A DNA stretch of 64,000 nt from Pseudomonas sp. MWU13-2100 (GTDB lineage Bacteria > Pseudomonadota > Gammaproteobacteria > Pseudomonadales > Pseudomonadaceae), in contig NZ_JALLIX010000018.1 in assembly GCF_023242365.1 (NCBI RefSeq), positions 50,003-114,002 of the forward strand, read 5' to 3'. Below, one piece after another: positions 35,035 to 44,009 of this stretch. Both the position numbers and the translations under genes were made by a program. Under the pieces are notes generated by a model. The model was not told the DNA's origin, searched no databases, and saw nothing but the letters and a program-made list of their open reading frames with translations. Position 1 is the first letter of the stretch, and every line of letters begins with the position of its first letter.

Positions 35035-35346
35035 GGCGTGGCTCCTTGTATGAGTCGGTTTGTCGGCGATGGTGTCTCTATGAGCGGCGCAAGGCTCAAC
35101 GGCCTCTTCGCCGGCAAGCACCGCTCCCACAGTTTTATGTCGTACACAAAATTGCTGAACAACAGAAGACTGTGGGAGCGGTGCTTGCCCGCGAAAGCGT
35201 CAGTCCTGGCGCCGCAATACTTGAGGGCCCCATCGCCGGCAAGCCGGCCCCAGCTTATTGCGTCGTATACGGAAATCTGACTCGACGCGGACCCGGTAGG
35301 CGCTGGCTTGCCGGTGATGAACGCTAACGCGGTGTCTCGCCGGGCC
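35035..35346. other. Intergenic region packed with REP repeats
   Basis: 312 bases between phoD and the convergent flavoreductase gene. No gene is visible. It holds two REP doublets and one single unit, listed separately. Confidence 0.7.
35040..35250. repeat. REP cluster: two facing doublets
   Basis: REP cores lie at 35043-35075 (degenerate), 35105-35133, 35169-35195 and 35231-35250. The sequence 35113-35133 is the exact reverse complement of 35169-35189 (21 bp), separated by 35 bases. A further REP core stands alone at 35290-35325. Confidence 0.75.
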
Positions 35347-37878
35347 TCAGTACACGTCCCGCCGATAGCGCCCTTGCTCGATCAATTGCTCGACGGCTTC
35401 GGCGCCGAGCAATTCCAGCAGCACCTGGTCGACCCCCGTCGCCATCCCCTGCAAGCTGCCGCAGATATAGATCGCCGCACCGCCTGCCAGCCATTGGCGC
35501 AGTTCTGCCGCCGCTTCGCGCAGGCGATCCTGGACATAGATCTTTTCCGCCTGGTCACGGGAAAACGCCAGGTCCAGGCGTGCCAGGTCACCGCTGGCCA
35601 GCCATCCCCGCAGTTCGTCCGCGCAGTGGAAATCGTGAGCGATATTGCGCTCGCCGAACAACAACCAGTTGTCCCGCTGGCCATTGGCAATGCGGGCCTT
35701 GAGCAAGCTGCGCAATCCCGCCAGGCCCGTGCCGTTCCCGAGCAGAATCAGCGGACACGGCGCAGTCGGCAAATGGAAGCCGCTGTTGCGCCGTACCCGC
35801 AGGCTGATGCTCGAACCCGCTGCGGCATGCTCGGTCAACCATCCCGAACCCAGGCCCAGGCTGCCATCGGCATGCCGCTCCTGACGCACGAGCAACTCCA
35901 GTTGCCCGTCGCGTGCAATGGAGGCGATGGAGTACTCGCGCGGGCCAAGCGGTATCAGCGCCTTCACCAGGGCCTGGGCATGCAGGCCGACCAGATGAGC
36001 CCGATTCTCCGGCAACTGGCGTCCGCCCAGGGCCTGGGCGAGACTTTCCGGCAAACCGTCGAGTTGCACCGGGCTGTCGGCCTCAAGCCCGAGTCCGGCG
36101 AGGAAACGTTCCACTGCCAGGGCACTCTGGCGTGGGAGGATTTCCACCAGATCGCCGGCTTGCCATGGGATCGACGTCTCGCTTGTCAGACCCAGCAGGT
36201 AGACGGCGGAACCGGCGCTGCCCGGATTGAGCAGGACACGCTGGCGCAAGGTCCAGTTGGCGAAAATCGGTGCCTGCCAAGCCACCGGGGGCGTGCCACC
36301 GGTCAGTCGGTTGAGTTGCTGTTGCCAGTAGCGCAGGGCGTAGGGATCGCCGTTGTCGACTTCGATCGGGGCGAACAGGGGATTGCCGCCGCGCGCCTCC
36401 AGCCACTGGTGCAGGCGGCGGGCGAAAGCGCAGAAGTGCTGGTACTGCCGGTCGCCGAGGGCCAGCACCGAATAGTTCAAGGTATCGAGGGGCAGCGGCT
36501 GGCCGAGTAGCTTGCGTTCGAAACCGCGAGCGCTGTCTGGCGCCTCGCCGTCGCCGAAGGTGCTGACGACGAACAGCGCATGTTGCGATTCGCGCAGGTC
36601 GTGCTCATTGATGTCGGCCAGCGGGCTGACCCGTACCGCTACGCCGGCGGCCTGCAACTGACCGGCGCTCTGCCAGGCCATCTGTTCGGCGAAACCGCTC
36701 TGGCTGGCAAAACCGATCAGCCAGGCGGGCGTATCGCCAGCTTGGGGGTCCAGGTCCAGGCGGGCCTGCTTGACCTGGCGTTTCTTGCGCCGCCGATCGA
36801 GGTACAGCAGCCAGCCGGTGATGAAGAACAGCGGCATGCTCAGGCTCGACAGCGTCAGCAGGATCCGCCCGGTGATCCCGAAGTAGCTGCCGACGTGCAG
36901 CGCATAAATGCTGGTCAGCAACTGCGCTTTGTAGCTCTGCTCGGCGTAGCGCAACTGTTCGCTGATAACACCGCTGGCCGGGTCCAGGTTGATCTGGTTG
37001 AGGGCGCGCTCATGGGGTGAGTCCTTGAGCAGGTAGTAGACCGTTGCCGGTTGCCCGGCCACCGCCGGCATGCGGATATTGTAGGCGCTGAGGCCGGGCC
37101 CCGTGGCCCGCTGGATACTGGCCCAGATCGCGTCGTAGTCGGCGCTGGGGGGCGGGCCGTCGGGTGGCGGCTTGCGCTGTTCACCCCCGCGATGTTGGAT
37201 TGGAGAGTCGGCCAGCCATTTGTTCAGTCCATTGCTGTACCACGCGTAGGACCAGAACAGGCCGGTCAGCGCCGACAGCAGATAGAGCAGCAGGCACCAG
37301 GTGCCGGCCACCGCGTGCAGGTTCCAATTGAAGGCGCGACCTTTTTTCGCCCAGTCGAAGGTCAGCCAGACCCGCCAGTCGAGGACTTGACGTGGCCAGC
37401 GCAGATAGAGCCCGGAGACGCAGAAGAACACCAGCATCAGGGTGCACGCGCCGGTGATCTGCCGGCCAGTGTCGCCCAGGGCGAGGAACCGGTGCAGTTG
37501 CAGCATCAGGGCGAAGAAGTCCTGGCCTTGCGCCTCACCCTGGTAATCCCCGGTGTAGGGATCGAAATAGCGCATCTGCCCACGGCGCTCACCGGGCTGC
37601 GGTGTGAAGGCGACTCGCGCGGCATTGTCGCCATGAGGGGAGACCCAGAGCATGGCCACAGTCTTGCCTTCGCGCGCTTCGAGCCGGCGCACCAGTTCGG
37701 CCGGGGGCAGCGCCTCGCCTTGGGCCGGCACTTCGAGTTGCAGGACGCTGGGGTTGAACAGACGCAACAGCTCGTCCTGGAAGGACACCGTGGCACCGGT
37801 GATCCCCATGAAGGCCAGCACCAGCCCGGCGCTGATGCCGAACAGCCAGTGCAATTGGAACAGTGTTTTCTTCAACAC
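35347..37878 (-). CDS. PepSY-flavodoxin-FNR fusion, probable ferric-siderophore reductase
   Basis: 843-residue inner-membrane protein. Residues 1-380 are a PepSY_TM part with four membrane segments and paired His in [26 protein letters not shown] and LHVGSYFG, positions fit to hold heme. About 400-535 is a flavodoxin domain ([30 protein letters not shown]). The rest is a ferredoxin-NADP reductase unit (REYSIAS for [19 protein letters not shown] and [17 protein letters not shown] for NADPH). It could carry electrons from cytoplasmic NADPH through the membrane. Its neighbour piuA and the P. aeruginosa gene order suggest it reduces imported ferric siderophore. Confidence 0.88.
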   Translation of the reverse strand: MLKKTLFQLHWLFGISAGLVLAFMGITGATVSFQDELLRLFNPSVLQLEVPAQGEALPPAELVRRLEAREGKTVAMLWVSPHGDNAARVAFTPQPGERRGQMRYFDPYTGDYQGEAQGQDFFALMLQLHRFLALGDTGRQITGACTLMLVFFCVSGLYLRWPRQVLDWRVWLTFDWAKKGRAFNWNLHAVAGTWCLLLYLLSALTGLFWSYAWYSNGLNKWLADSPIQHRGGEQRKPPPDGPPPSADYDAIWASIQRATGPGLSAYNIRMPAVAGQPATVYYLLKDSPHERALNQINLDPASGVISEQLRYAEQSYKAQLLTSIYALHVGSYFGITGRILLTLSSLSMPLFFITGWLLYLDRRRKKRQVKQARLDLDPQAGDTPAWLIGFASQSGFAEQMAWQSAGQLQAAGVAVRVSPLADINEHDLRESQHALFVVSTFGDGEAPDSARGFERKLLGQPLPLDTLNYSVLALGDRQYQHFCAFARRLHQWLEARGGNPLFAPIEVDNGDPYALRYWQQQLNRLTGGTPPVAWQAPIFANWTLRQRVLLNPGSAGSAVYLLGLTSETSIPWQAGDLVEILPRQSALAVERFLAGLGLEADSPVQLDGLPESLAQALGGRQLPENRAHLVGLHAQALVKALIPLGPREYSIASIARDGQLELLVRQERHADGSLGLGSGWLTEHAAAGSSISLRVRRNSGFHLPTAPCPLILLGNGTGLAGLRSLLKARIANGQRDNWLLFGERNIAHDFHCADELRGWLASGDLARLDLAFSRDQAEKIYVQDRLREAAAELRQWLAGGAAIYICGSLQGMATGVDQVLLELLGAEAVEQLIEQGRYRRDVY

Positions 37879-38044
37879 AGCGACCGCCTTGCTCTCTCGA
37901 AGTGATTCCTACGGCGCGCATTATGCCGTGTGTTTGTGAGAATGCGACGAATTAATATTCACGACATTTTTTCGTGTAACAAGACGGACAAAAGCCCCGC
38001 TCATGGGCATGGGCGGGGCTTGCGGCACCGTCGCTGGCCGGGCG

Positions 38045-40318
38045 TTAAAAGTGGAAGCTGGTGGTGAGCAGCGCAGTCCGTCCCGGCGCCTGGTTGGCGA
38101 AGTGGGCGGCATAGGCCTTGTCGTAATAGGTCTCGTTGGTCAGGTTCTGGACGTTCAACTGCAGGTCGACGTTCTTTGTCAGCTTGTAGCTGGCCATGGC
38201 GTCGTAACGGGTGTAGGCCGGTACATAGACGGTATTGGCCGCGTCGCCGTAGACCTCATCGACGTAAAAGGCCCCCCCCCCGACGGTCAGCTTCGGTAGC
38301 ACTTCATAGGTGGTCCACAGGCTGAAGCTGTTCTTCGGTGTGTTTGGCATCTGGTTGCCGCTGGCCTGTGCGGCCCCGGTCGTGATCGCGCCGTTGCGCC
38401 CGGTCAGTCCGGCATCCACCAGCTCGCTCTTGAGATAGCTGTAGCCGGCGAACACCTGCCATTTGTCGGTGATCTTGCCGCTGGCCGACAGCTCCAGGCC
38501 ATCGACCCGGGATGTGCCGGCATTTTCATAGATGTTCCGGGCGACCAGGATCCGGGTGTTTTCCTTCTCGGTGCGGAAGATCGCGGCGCTCAGGGACAGA
38601 CGGTCGTGGAACACATCCCACTTGGTGCCCAGCTCGTAGTTGGTGGTGGTTTCCGGTTGCAGATCGCTTCGCAGCGTACTGTTGCCGGCGGTCAGCGGGT
38701 TGCCGTCGCTACCCTGGCCGAGCATCGCACCGGGTGGCGTGGCGGACGTGGCGTAGGACACATAGACGCTGCCGTTCTCGACTGGTTTCCACACCAGGCC
38801 GCTCTGCCAGTTCCAGAAATGACTGTCGTTGCTGGTCTTGCCGGTGGTGGCATTGTCGGCCTTGGTGCTGAAGGCGTCATACCGCAGGCCGACGTTGAGC
38901 AACCATTTCGGATCGAGCTCGAGGGTGTCGAAGACATAGGCCGCCCGGGTGTCGCCAGTGGTATTGGTGCCCGCGTAGTTACGCGTAATGGCGCCGGTCC
39001 AGGCGTCATTCGGGTTGGGGTTGCTCAGCGAGGTGCAGCTTGGCGTCGTGCCCGGGTTGCAGACTCGGGCAGTATTGCCGGCAACGTTGTAGCTGCTGGT
39101 CCGGCTTTCCTCACGGCTGAACTCGACACCCGTCGAGTAGGTGTTTTTCAGGCCCAGCAGGTGGAAGTTGCCGAATAGATCCGTCTGGTTGGTGGTGGTT
39201 TCGGTGTTCGATACCAGGGTGTTGGCACGGCGCCAGACCGTCCCGTACTTGTTGACGTTGTTCTTGCTGTCGTCCGGTTGCGTCAGGATGTAGTCCTGGC
39301 CGGTATTGCCGTGGCGCAAGGTGTTCTTGATAGTCATCGCATCGCTCAGGTCGTGCTCGAAGGCAAAGGTGCTGATGTCGGTGCGGGTCTTGCGGAAATC
39401 GCGGTCTTTCAGGCCGTAGAAGTTGTTGCTGTCGCCGCCGTCGGTCGGTTTGTCGTGACCGTGAGTCGTGGCGGCTGGCGAGCTGAAACCGTAGGGAATG
39501 CCCGAATCCGGCAGGTCGTTGCTTTGCATATGGTAGTAGCTGAGGTTGACGCGGGTATCGGTGCCCAGGCCGAAGCTCAACGAGGGGGCGACGCCCCAGC
39601 GGTCGTAGTTGACCGCGTCACGGCCGGCAACGTTCTGCTCATGGCTCATCAGGTTCAGGCGAAACGCGGCGCTGTCGAGGAACTGGCGGTTGACGTCCAG
39701 GGTGTAGCGGCGGGTCTGGTCGGAACCATAGGTGAAACCGCCATTGGTGAAGTCCTGCTGCCTGGGCAACTTGCTGACCAGGTTCAGGCTGCCACCGGCC
39801 GAGCCGCGGCCGCCGAAAGACGAGTTCGGGCCCTTGCTGACTTCAATGGATTCGACGTCGAAGATTTCCCGCGATTGCGCGCCGGTGTCGCGCACGCCGT
39901 CGACATAGGTGTCGCCCTGAGCATCGAAGCCACGAATGAACGGCCGATCACCTTGCGGGTTGCCCCCCTCACCGGCACCAAAAGTGATACCGGGTACGGT
40001 GCGCAGCGCGTCTTGCAAGGACGTGGCCGCGATGTCCTTGAGCACCTGCTGCGGGACGACGGTCACCGAACGTGGTGTGTCGGTCAATGGGGCGGTGTAC
40101 TTTTGCGAGGAGGCTTTTTCCACCTGGTAGGACGTCGACTCCTGGGCTTGCGCGGTCACGCTCGTGGCGTCCAGCGCAATGCTGTTGCGTGGGTTCCTGC
40201 CGTCGGTGTCCTCGGCCGCTTGCGCCATCTGGGCGGCGGTGGCGGTCATGGCCACACCCATCGCCGAAGCGAGCAGACGTGCTGAACTGACTGGAAGATG
40301 CGGTTGTTGGCGTGACAT
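38045..40318 (-). CDS. piuA: TonB-dependent siderophore receptor PiuA
   Basis: 757-residue outer-membrane receptor. After a signal peptide ending near AQAAEDTDG comes the TonB-box region, the plug (LTDTPRSVTVVPQQVLKDIA, FIRGFDAQGDTYVDGVRD, VSKGPNSSFGGRGSAGGSLNL) and a 22-strand barrel ending with the terminal Phe (TTSFHF). The homologue in P. aeruginosa takes up catechol siderophores and siderophore-linked cephalosporins. The coding strand has a run of ten G (38272-38281) at LTVGGGAFYVD near the C-terminus. I chose the ATG at 40318 because an upstream in-frame start adds residues without signal-peptide character. Confidence 0.93.
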   Translation of the reverse strand: MSRQQPHLPVSSARLLASAMGVAMTATAAQMAQAAEDTDGRNPRNSIALDATSVTAQAQESTSYQVEKASSQKYTAPLTDTPRSVTVVPQQVLKDIAATSLQDALRTVPGITFGAGEGGNPQGDRPFIRGFDAQGDTYVDGVRDTGAQSREIFDVESIEVSKGPNSSFGGRGSAGGSLNLVSKLPRQQDFTNGGFTYGSDQTRRYTLDVNRQFLDSAAFRLNLMSHEQNVAGRDAVNYDRWGVAPSLSFGLGTDTRVNLSYYHMQSNDLPDSGIPYGFSSPAATTHGHDKPTDGGDSNNFYGLKDRDFRKTRTDISTFAFEHDLSDAMTIKNTLRHGNTGQDYILTQPDDSKNNVNKYGTVWRRANTLVSNTETTTNQTDLFGNFHLLGLKNTYSTGVEFSREESRTSSYNVAGNTARVCNPGTTPSCTSLSNPNPNDAWTGAITRNYAGTNTTGDTRAAYVFDTLELDPKWLLNVGLRYDAFSTKADNATTGKTSNDSHFWNWQSGLVWKPVENGSVYVSYATSATPPGAMLGQGSDGNPLTAGNSTLRSDLQPETTTNYELGTKWDVFHDRLSLSAAIFRTEKENTRILVARNIYENAGTSRVDGLELSASGKITDKWQVFAGYSYLKSELVDAGLTGRNGAITTGAAQASGNQMPNTPKNSFSLWTTYEVLPKLTVGGGAFYVDEVYGDAANTVYVPAYTRYDAMASYKLTKNVDLQLNVQNLTNETYYDKAYAAHFANQAPGRTALLTTSFHF

Positions 40319-40383
40319 GTGACGTTCCCTCCCCAAGCTTTCGAGGCGGCGGAATATAGGGTAAACGAGTATTTGTATCAACT

Positions 40384-40402
40384 GCGATATATTATTATTC
40401 TC
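40384..40402 (-). promoter_or_regulatory. Possible Fur box of piuA
   Basis: On the minus strand GAGAATAATAATATATCGC matches the 19-base Fur consensus at 12 positions. It lies 66 bases upstream of the piuA start in an AT-rich stretch, where iron repression would be expected. Confidence 0.5.
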
Positions 40403-40481
40403 AGTAATGTCGTGATTCTTGGACTTTTCTTTACGGTTTTTACCTTCTGGTTCGGCGTGGTGGCGGATAGGGTTTTACAGT

Positions 40482-40500
40482 GACAATAAGAATCAATACC
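40482..40500 (+). promoter_or_regulatory. Fur box of piuC
   Basis: GACAATAAGAATCAATACC matches the Fur consensus GATAATGATAATCATTATC at 14 of 19 positions. It lies 31 bases before the piuC start. Confidence 0.6.
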
Positions 40501-40531
40501 ATTGGCGCTCATTTTTTTTCAGGTATCGACC

Positions 40532-41212
40532 ATGCTGTTGCACATTCCCGGCTTGTTCTCCCGCGAAGAGGTGCTGCGCATACGCCAGGCCCTGGAGCAG
40601 GCCGATTGGGCTGACGGCAAGGTGACGGCCGGCTATCAGTCGGCCAAGGCCAAGCACAACCTGCAACTGCCTGAAGGCCATCCACTGGCGCAGGAAATCG
40701 GCGCGGCGATGCTGGAGCGGTTGTGGAAAAATCCTCAATTCATGTCGGCGGCGTTACCGCACAAGGTATTTCCACCGTTGCTGAACTGTTACATGGCCGG
40801 TGGCAGTTTCGATTTCCATATCGATAACGCTGTGCGCCAACCCAAGGGCAACCCGGAGCGGGTCCGTACCGACCTGTCGTCCACGCTGTTTTTCAGCGAT
40901 CCGGATGAATACGAGGGTGGCGAACTGGAGATCCAGGACACCTTCGGCAACCGCCAGGTCAAGTTGCCCGCTGGCGATCTGGTGCTCTATCCGGGCACCA
41001 GCTTGCACAAGGTCAATGCCGTGACCCGTGGCGCCCGCTATGCCGCGTTTTTCTGGACCCAGAGCCTGGTGCGTGAAGACAGCCAGCGTAGCTTGCTGTT
41101 TGAAATGGACGGAGCGATCCAGGGGCTGACCCGCGATGTCCCCGACCATCCGGCGCTGATCCAGCTCACCGGGACCTATCACAATCTGTTGCGGCGCTGG
41201 GTCGAGGTCTAG
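40532..41212 (+). CDS. piuC: PiuC, Fe(II)/2-oxoglutarate-type oxygenase
   Basis: 226-residue PKHD-type hydroxylase of the cytoplasm. The metal triad is visible as HID in [10 protein letters not shown] (His, Asp) and His in [10 protein letters not shown], followed by the 2-oxoglutarate-binding Arg in [11 protein letters not shown]. The family is always linked to TonB receptor genes and is iron-regulated; its substrate is not known. Divergent to piuA, with Fur-like sites between the two. The next gene starts three bases after its stop. Confidence 0.93.
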   Translation: MLLHIPGLFSREEVLRIRQALEQADWADGKVTAGYQSAKAKHNLQLPEGHPLAQEIGAAMLERLWKNPQFMSAALPHKVFPPLLNCYMAGGSFDFHIDNAVRQPKGNPERVRTDLSSTLFFSDPDEYEGGELEIQDTFGNRQVKLPAGDLVLYPGTSLHKVNAVTRGARYAAFFWTQSLVREDSQRSLLFEMDGAIQGLTRDVPDHPALIQLTGTYHNLLRRWVEV

Positions 41213-41215
41213 GTC

Positions 41216-42004
41216 ATGGGTTTTCATCTGCGTCGGGAGGAAGTGCTGGACGGCGATGCGCTCAAGGCAATGCTCGAAGAGAATCCGGCACGCGCGGCCC
41301 AGGCGGTGTTGCTGGCGGCCGGCCAGGGCGTCCTCGAAGCCCAGGCGCTGCTGGGGCAGATCCTGCTGGACGGGCAGGGTATCGAGCAGGACCCGGCGCT
41401 GGCCTTGCGCTGGTTCCGGATCGCGGCGAACGGCGGCCACCTGATGGCGCGCAATATGCTCGGGCGTTGCCTTGAACATGGTTGGGGTGGTGCGTCCGAC
41501 GCCCGGGCGGCGGCGCAGGAATATCGCCTGGCGGCCGAAGGCGGCCTGGACTGGGGCTTGTACAACTATGCCAATCTGCTGGCGACCGGACGCGGAGTCG
41601 TCGAGGATCAGGTCACGGCGCTGGCCTGTTACCGGCGCGCCGCTGAACTGGGGCATGCCAAGTCGATGAACCTGCTGGGGCGTTATCTGGAGGACGGACG
41701 TTTCTGCCCGGTCGATCTGGTGACGGCCTGCGAATGGTATCGACGCTCGGCTGAGGGCGGCGACTTTCGGGGGCAGTTCAGTTATGCCGCGGTGTTGGCG
41801 GAGCGGGGGCAGTTCGACCAGGCGCAGGGCTGGTTACGCCAGGCCTTGGCCGCTGGCAACCTGAAGTTCCTGCGGGCCGCTCGCCAGGCCCTGCTGGCGG
41901 CGGTGCATCCCGAGATCCGCGCGCTGGCGCTGGACTACCACGAGCACGCGGCGTTGCTGGGTGATGAAACCGATGCTGCAGCATTACAGGCGCTGGCGGG
42001 TTGA
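41216..42004 (+). CDS. Sel1-repeat protein
   Basis: 262 residues without a signal peptide. Five or so Sel1-like repeats of about 36 residues fill the middle (for example ALRWFRIAANGGHLMARNMLGRCLEHGWG and ALACYRRAAELGHAKSMNLLGRYLEDG), a fold used for protein binding. It is cotranscribed with piuC and occupies the same place in P. aeruginosa, so a helper role in iron-siderophore handling is possible. Partner unknown. Confidence 0.88.
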   Translation: MGFHLRREEVLDGDALKAMLEENPARAAQAVLLAAGQGVLEAQALLGQILLDGQGIEQDPALALRWFRIAANGGHLMARNMLGRCLEHGWGGASDARAAAQEYRLAAEGGLDWGLYNYANLLATGRGVVEDQVTALACYRRAAELGHAKSMNLLGRYLEDGRFCPVDLVTACEWYRRSAEGGDFRGQFSYAAVLAERGQFDQAQGWLRQALAAGNLKFLRAARQALLAAVHPEIRALALDYHEHAALLGDETDAAALQALAG

Positions 42005-42011
42005 AGGGGCA

Positions 42012-42380
42012 GGTGCCCTGCAACACACGCAAGGCCGCCGTGGCCAGGAAGCCGGAACGGCTCTTCTGCTCGGGATGATTGCGCACATAGGCGTTGATAC
42101 GGCTCAACAGGTATCCGGGCAAGGTGATATTGAGTTTTTCCGACTTGCCCAGGTACTGGGTGATATCGATGTCCACCAGGGCGCAGATGCAGCCCGCGTA
42201 GTCCGGACTTTTCGCGTGCTGGGTCACGGTGCTCGCCCGCGGTATGGGGGCGTCGTCCTCGGCGAGAATCTCCAGATGCCCTTCGATGGCTTCACGGACC
42301 ATGGCCAGGGCGTCGTCCAGGTCTTCGCCCGCCGAGAAGCAGCCCGGAATATCCGGAACCTCCACGCCCCAAGCGTGTTT
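42012..42380 (-). pseudogene. HicB-type antitoxin remnant
   Basis: About 120 residues with clear HicB character: WGVEVPDIPGCFSAGEDLDDALAMVREAIEGHLE, then LVDIDITQYLGKSEKLNITLP and the ribbon-helix-helix-like end YLLSRINAYVRNHPEQKSRSGFLATAALRVLQ. The normal first 15-20 residues are missing; upstream the frame continues through non-homologous sequence without an ATG, towards the speC terminator. At the other end the native stop is lost and the frame runs on, antisense, into the Sel1 gene to 41778. No hicA toxin gene lies next to it. A GTG at 42365 could start a short protein, but the gene is most likely a decayed orphan. Confidence 0.65.
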
Positions 42381-42421
42381 CCATGAGGCAGCACTACACT
42401 GCTTCGAAAGGTTTTGCAGCG

Positions 42422-42458
42422 TGTAAATAAAAAGGCCCGTGAGGATTCACGGGCCTTT
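42422..42458 (-). terminator. Terminator of speC
   Basis: Perfect 12-bp stem AAAGGCCCGTGA/TCACGGGCCTTT with a four-base loop; on the minus strand it is followed by TTATTTAC. It lies 51 bases after the speC stop. Confidence 0.9.
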
Positions 42459-42508
42459 CGGCAAGCATGCGCGGTGTCCGCAAGGCCGCCTTTCAGCGGC
42501 CCGGCGTA

Positions 42509-43672
42509 TTACAGGTAGTACGATTTCAGCGGCGGGAAGCCGTTGAATTCCACGGCGCTGTAGCTGGTGGTGTAGGCACCGGTGGACAGCCAGTACAGGC
42601 GGTCGCCGATGGCCAGGTTCAGGGGCAGGCCGTACTTGTAGTTTTCATACATGATGTCGGCGCTGTCGCAGGTCGGGCCGGCGATGACCACTTCTTCCAT
42701 CTCGCCTTTCTTTTCGGTCCAGATCGGGAACTTGATGGCTTCGTCCATGGTTTCGATCAGGCCGGAGAATTTGCCCACGTCGGTGTACACCCAGCGCTCG
42801 ACGGCGGTACGCGATTTACGCGCGACCAGCACCACTTCGCTGACCAGGATGCCGGCGTTGGCGATCAACGAACGGCCCGGCTCCAGGATGATTTCCGGAA
42901 GGTCGTCGCCGAAGTCTTCCTTGAGGAAGCGGATAATTTCTTCCGCATAGGTTTCCAGGCTGTTGGTGCGGGTGATGTAGTTGGCCGGGAAGCCGCCGCC
43001 CATGTTGATCAGCTTGAGATTGATACCGTCCTCTTCCTTCAGACGTTCGAAGATCACCTTGACCTTGGCGATCGCCGCGTCCCAGACGCTGATATCGCGC
43101 TGTTGCGAACCGACGTGGAAGGACACGCCATAAGGCACCAGGCCCAGGTCGCGGGCGAGGATCAGCAGGTCCATGGCCATGTCGGTCTGGCAGCCGAACT
43201 TGCGCGACAACGGCCAGTCGGCGGTGGTCGAGCCTTCGGTGAGGATTCGTACGTACACTTTCGATCCCGGGGCGGCCTTGGCGATATTGCGCAGGTCGGC
43301 TTCGGAGTCGGTGGAATACAGGCGCACGCCCTTCTCGTAGAAGTAGCGGATGTCCTTGGATTTCTTGATGGTGTTGCCGTAGCTGATGCGATCCGGGCTG
43401 ACGCCCTGGCCCAGCACCTTGTCCAGTTCGTAGATCGAGGCGATGTCGAAGCTGGAGCCTTTCTTGTTCAGCAGGTCGATGATCTCGACGGCCGGGTTGG
43501 CCTTGACTGCGTAATAGACCTTGGCGAATTCGAAACCGGCGCGCAGGTCATCGTAGGCCTGGCTGATCATCGCGGTGTCGATCACCACGAACGGGGTTTC
43601 GTGCTTGTCCGCGAACGCCTTCATTTTGTCAAAAGTGGCGCGCGCGAAATAGTCTTCGACCTGAATCGACAT
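42509..43672 (-). CDS. speC: Ornithine decarboxylase SpeC (fold III, PLP)
   Basis: 387-residue cytoplasmic enzyme that makes putrescine from ornithine. The PLP lysine is Lys57 in VYYAVKANP, the phosphate-binding Gly motif is INMGGGFPANY, EPGRSLIANAG follows, and Cys335 in GPTCDSADIM belongs to the active site across the dimer. This is the alanine-racemase-fold type, not the larger E. coli type. The ATG at 43672 with GGAG upstream gives the family length; the frame is open to another ATG at 43765. Confidence 0.94.
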   Translation of the reverse strand: MSIQVEDYFARATFDKMKAFADKHETPFVVIDTAMISQAYDDLRAGFEFAKVYYAVKANPAVEIIDLLNKKGSSFDIASIYELDKVLGQGVSPDRISYGNTIKKSKDIRYFYEKGVRLYSTDSEADLRNIAKAAPGSKVYVRILTEGSTTADWPLSRKFGCQTDMAMDLLILARDLGLVPYGVSFHVGSQQRDISVWDAAIAKVKVIFERLKEEDGINLKLINMGGGFPANYITRTNSLETYAEEIIRFLKEDFGDDLPEIILEPGRSLIANAGILVSEVVLVARKSRTAVERWVYTDVGKFSGLIETMDEAIKFPIWTEKKGEMEEVVIAGPTCDSADIMYENYKYGLPLNLAIGDRLYWLSTGAYTTSYSAVEFNGFPPLKSYYL

Positions 43673-44009
43673 GCTGGGAACTCCTACTGGCAAACTAGAT
43701 TGATCAATGGGTGCAAATGAACGTCCTCCGTATCCCCACTTTGGTTCGCCTACTTCCCAAGGCATGTCGCCGAAAGCAAAAAGGCCATGGGAACAACTGC
43801 TTCCCTTGGCCTTGCTGTCTCGTCGTCAGTACTTGAGCCGGATGGATCGTTTCCAGCATGGACGTTCGGCGCGAACTTTAGGACTTGAGGGGCTTGAGAT
43901 CAACTAAAAATGTCGCGTTTTTGCACGCACCCGTCGCGTGGCCCGGATCAGTCACCTATTTAACCGACCCGGATGACAGTCTGATGTTCCCGATCGCTGA
44001 CCGATGGTG
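43673..44009. other. Leader/promoter region of speC
   Basis: 337 bases without an evident gene between speC and the ATPase gene at 44010, both on the minus strand. It contains one strong hairpin (43781-43813), listed separately. An in-frame ATG at 43765 would extend SpeC by 31 residues, with no family support. Confidence 0.6.
43776..43813 (-). terminator. Attenuator-like hairpin in the speC leader
   Basis: Read on the minus strand, AAGGCCAAGGGA and TCCCATGGCCTT pair with one mismatch around nine bases and are followed by TTTGC. It lies about 110 bases upstream of the speC start and downstream of any promoter in this gap; or it ends the transcript of the gene cluster at 44010. Confidence 0.5.

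Noticed and set aside
41778..42011. C-terminal extension of the HicB frame
   Set aside because: Pro/Arg/Ala-rich antisense of the Sel1 gene; HicB proteins end before this point.
43673..43765. N-terminally extended SpeC from the ATG at 43765
   Set aside because: The extra 31 residues have no family support, and the ATG at 43672 has a good ribosome-binding site and gives the usual 387 residues.
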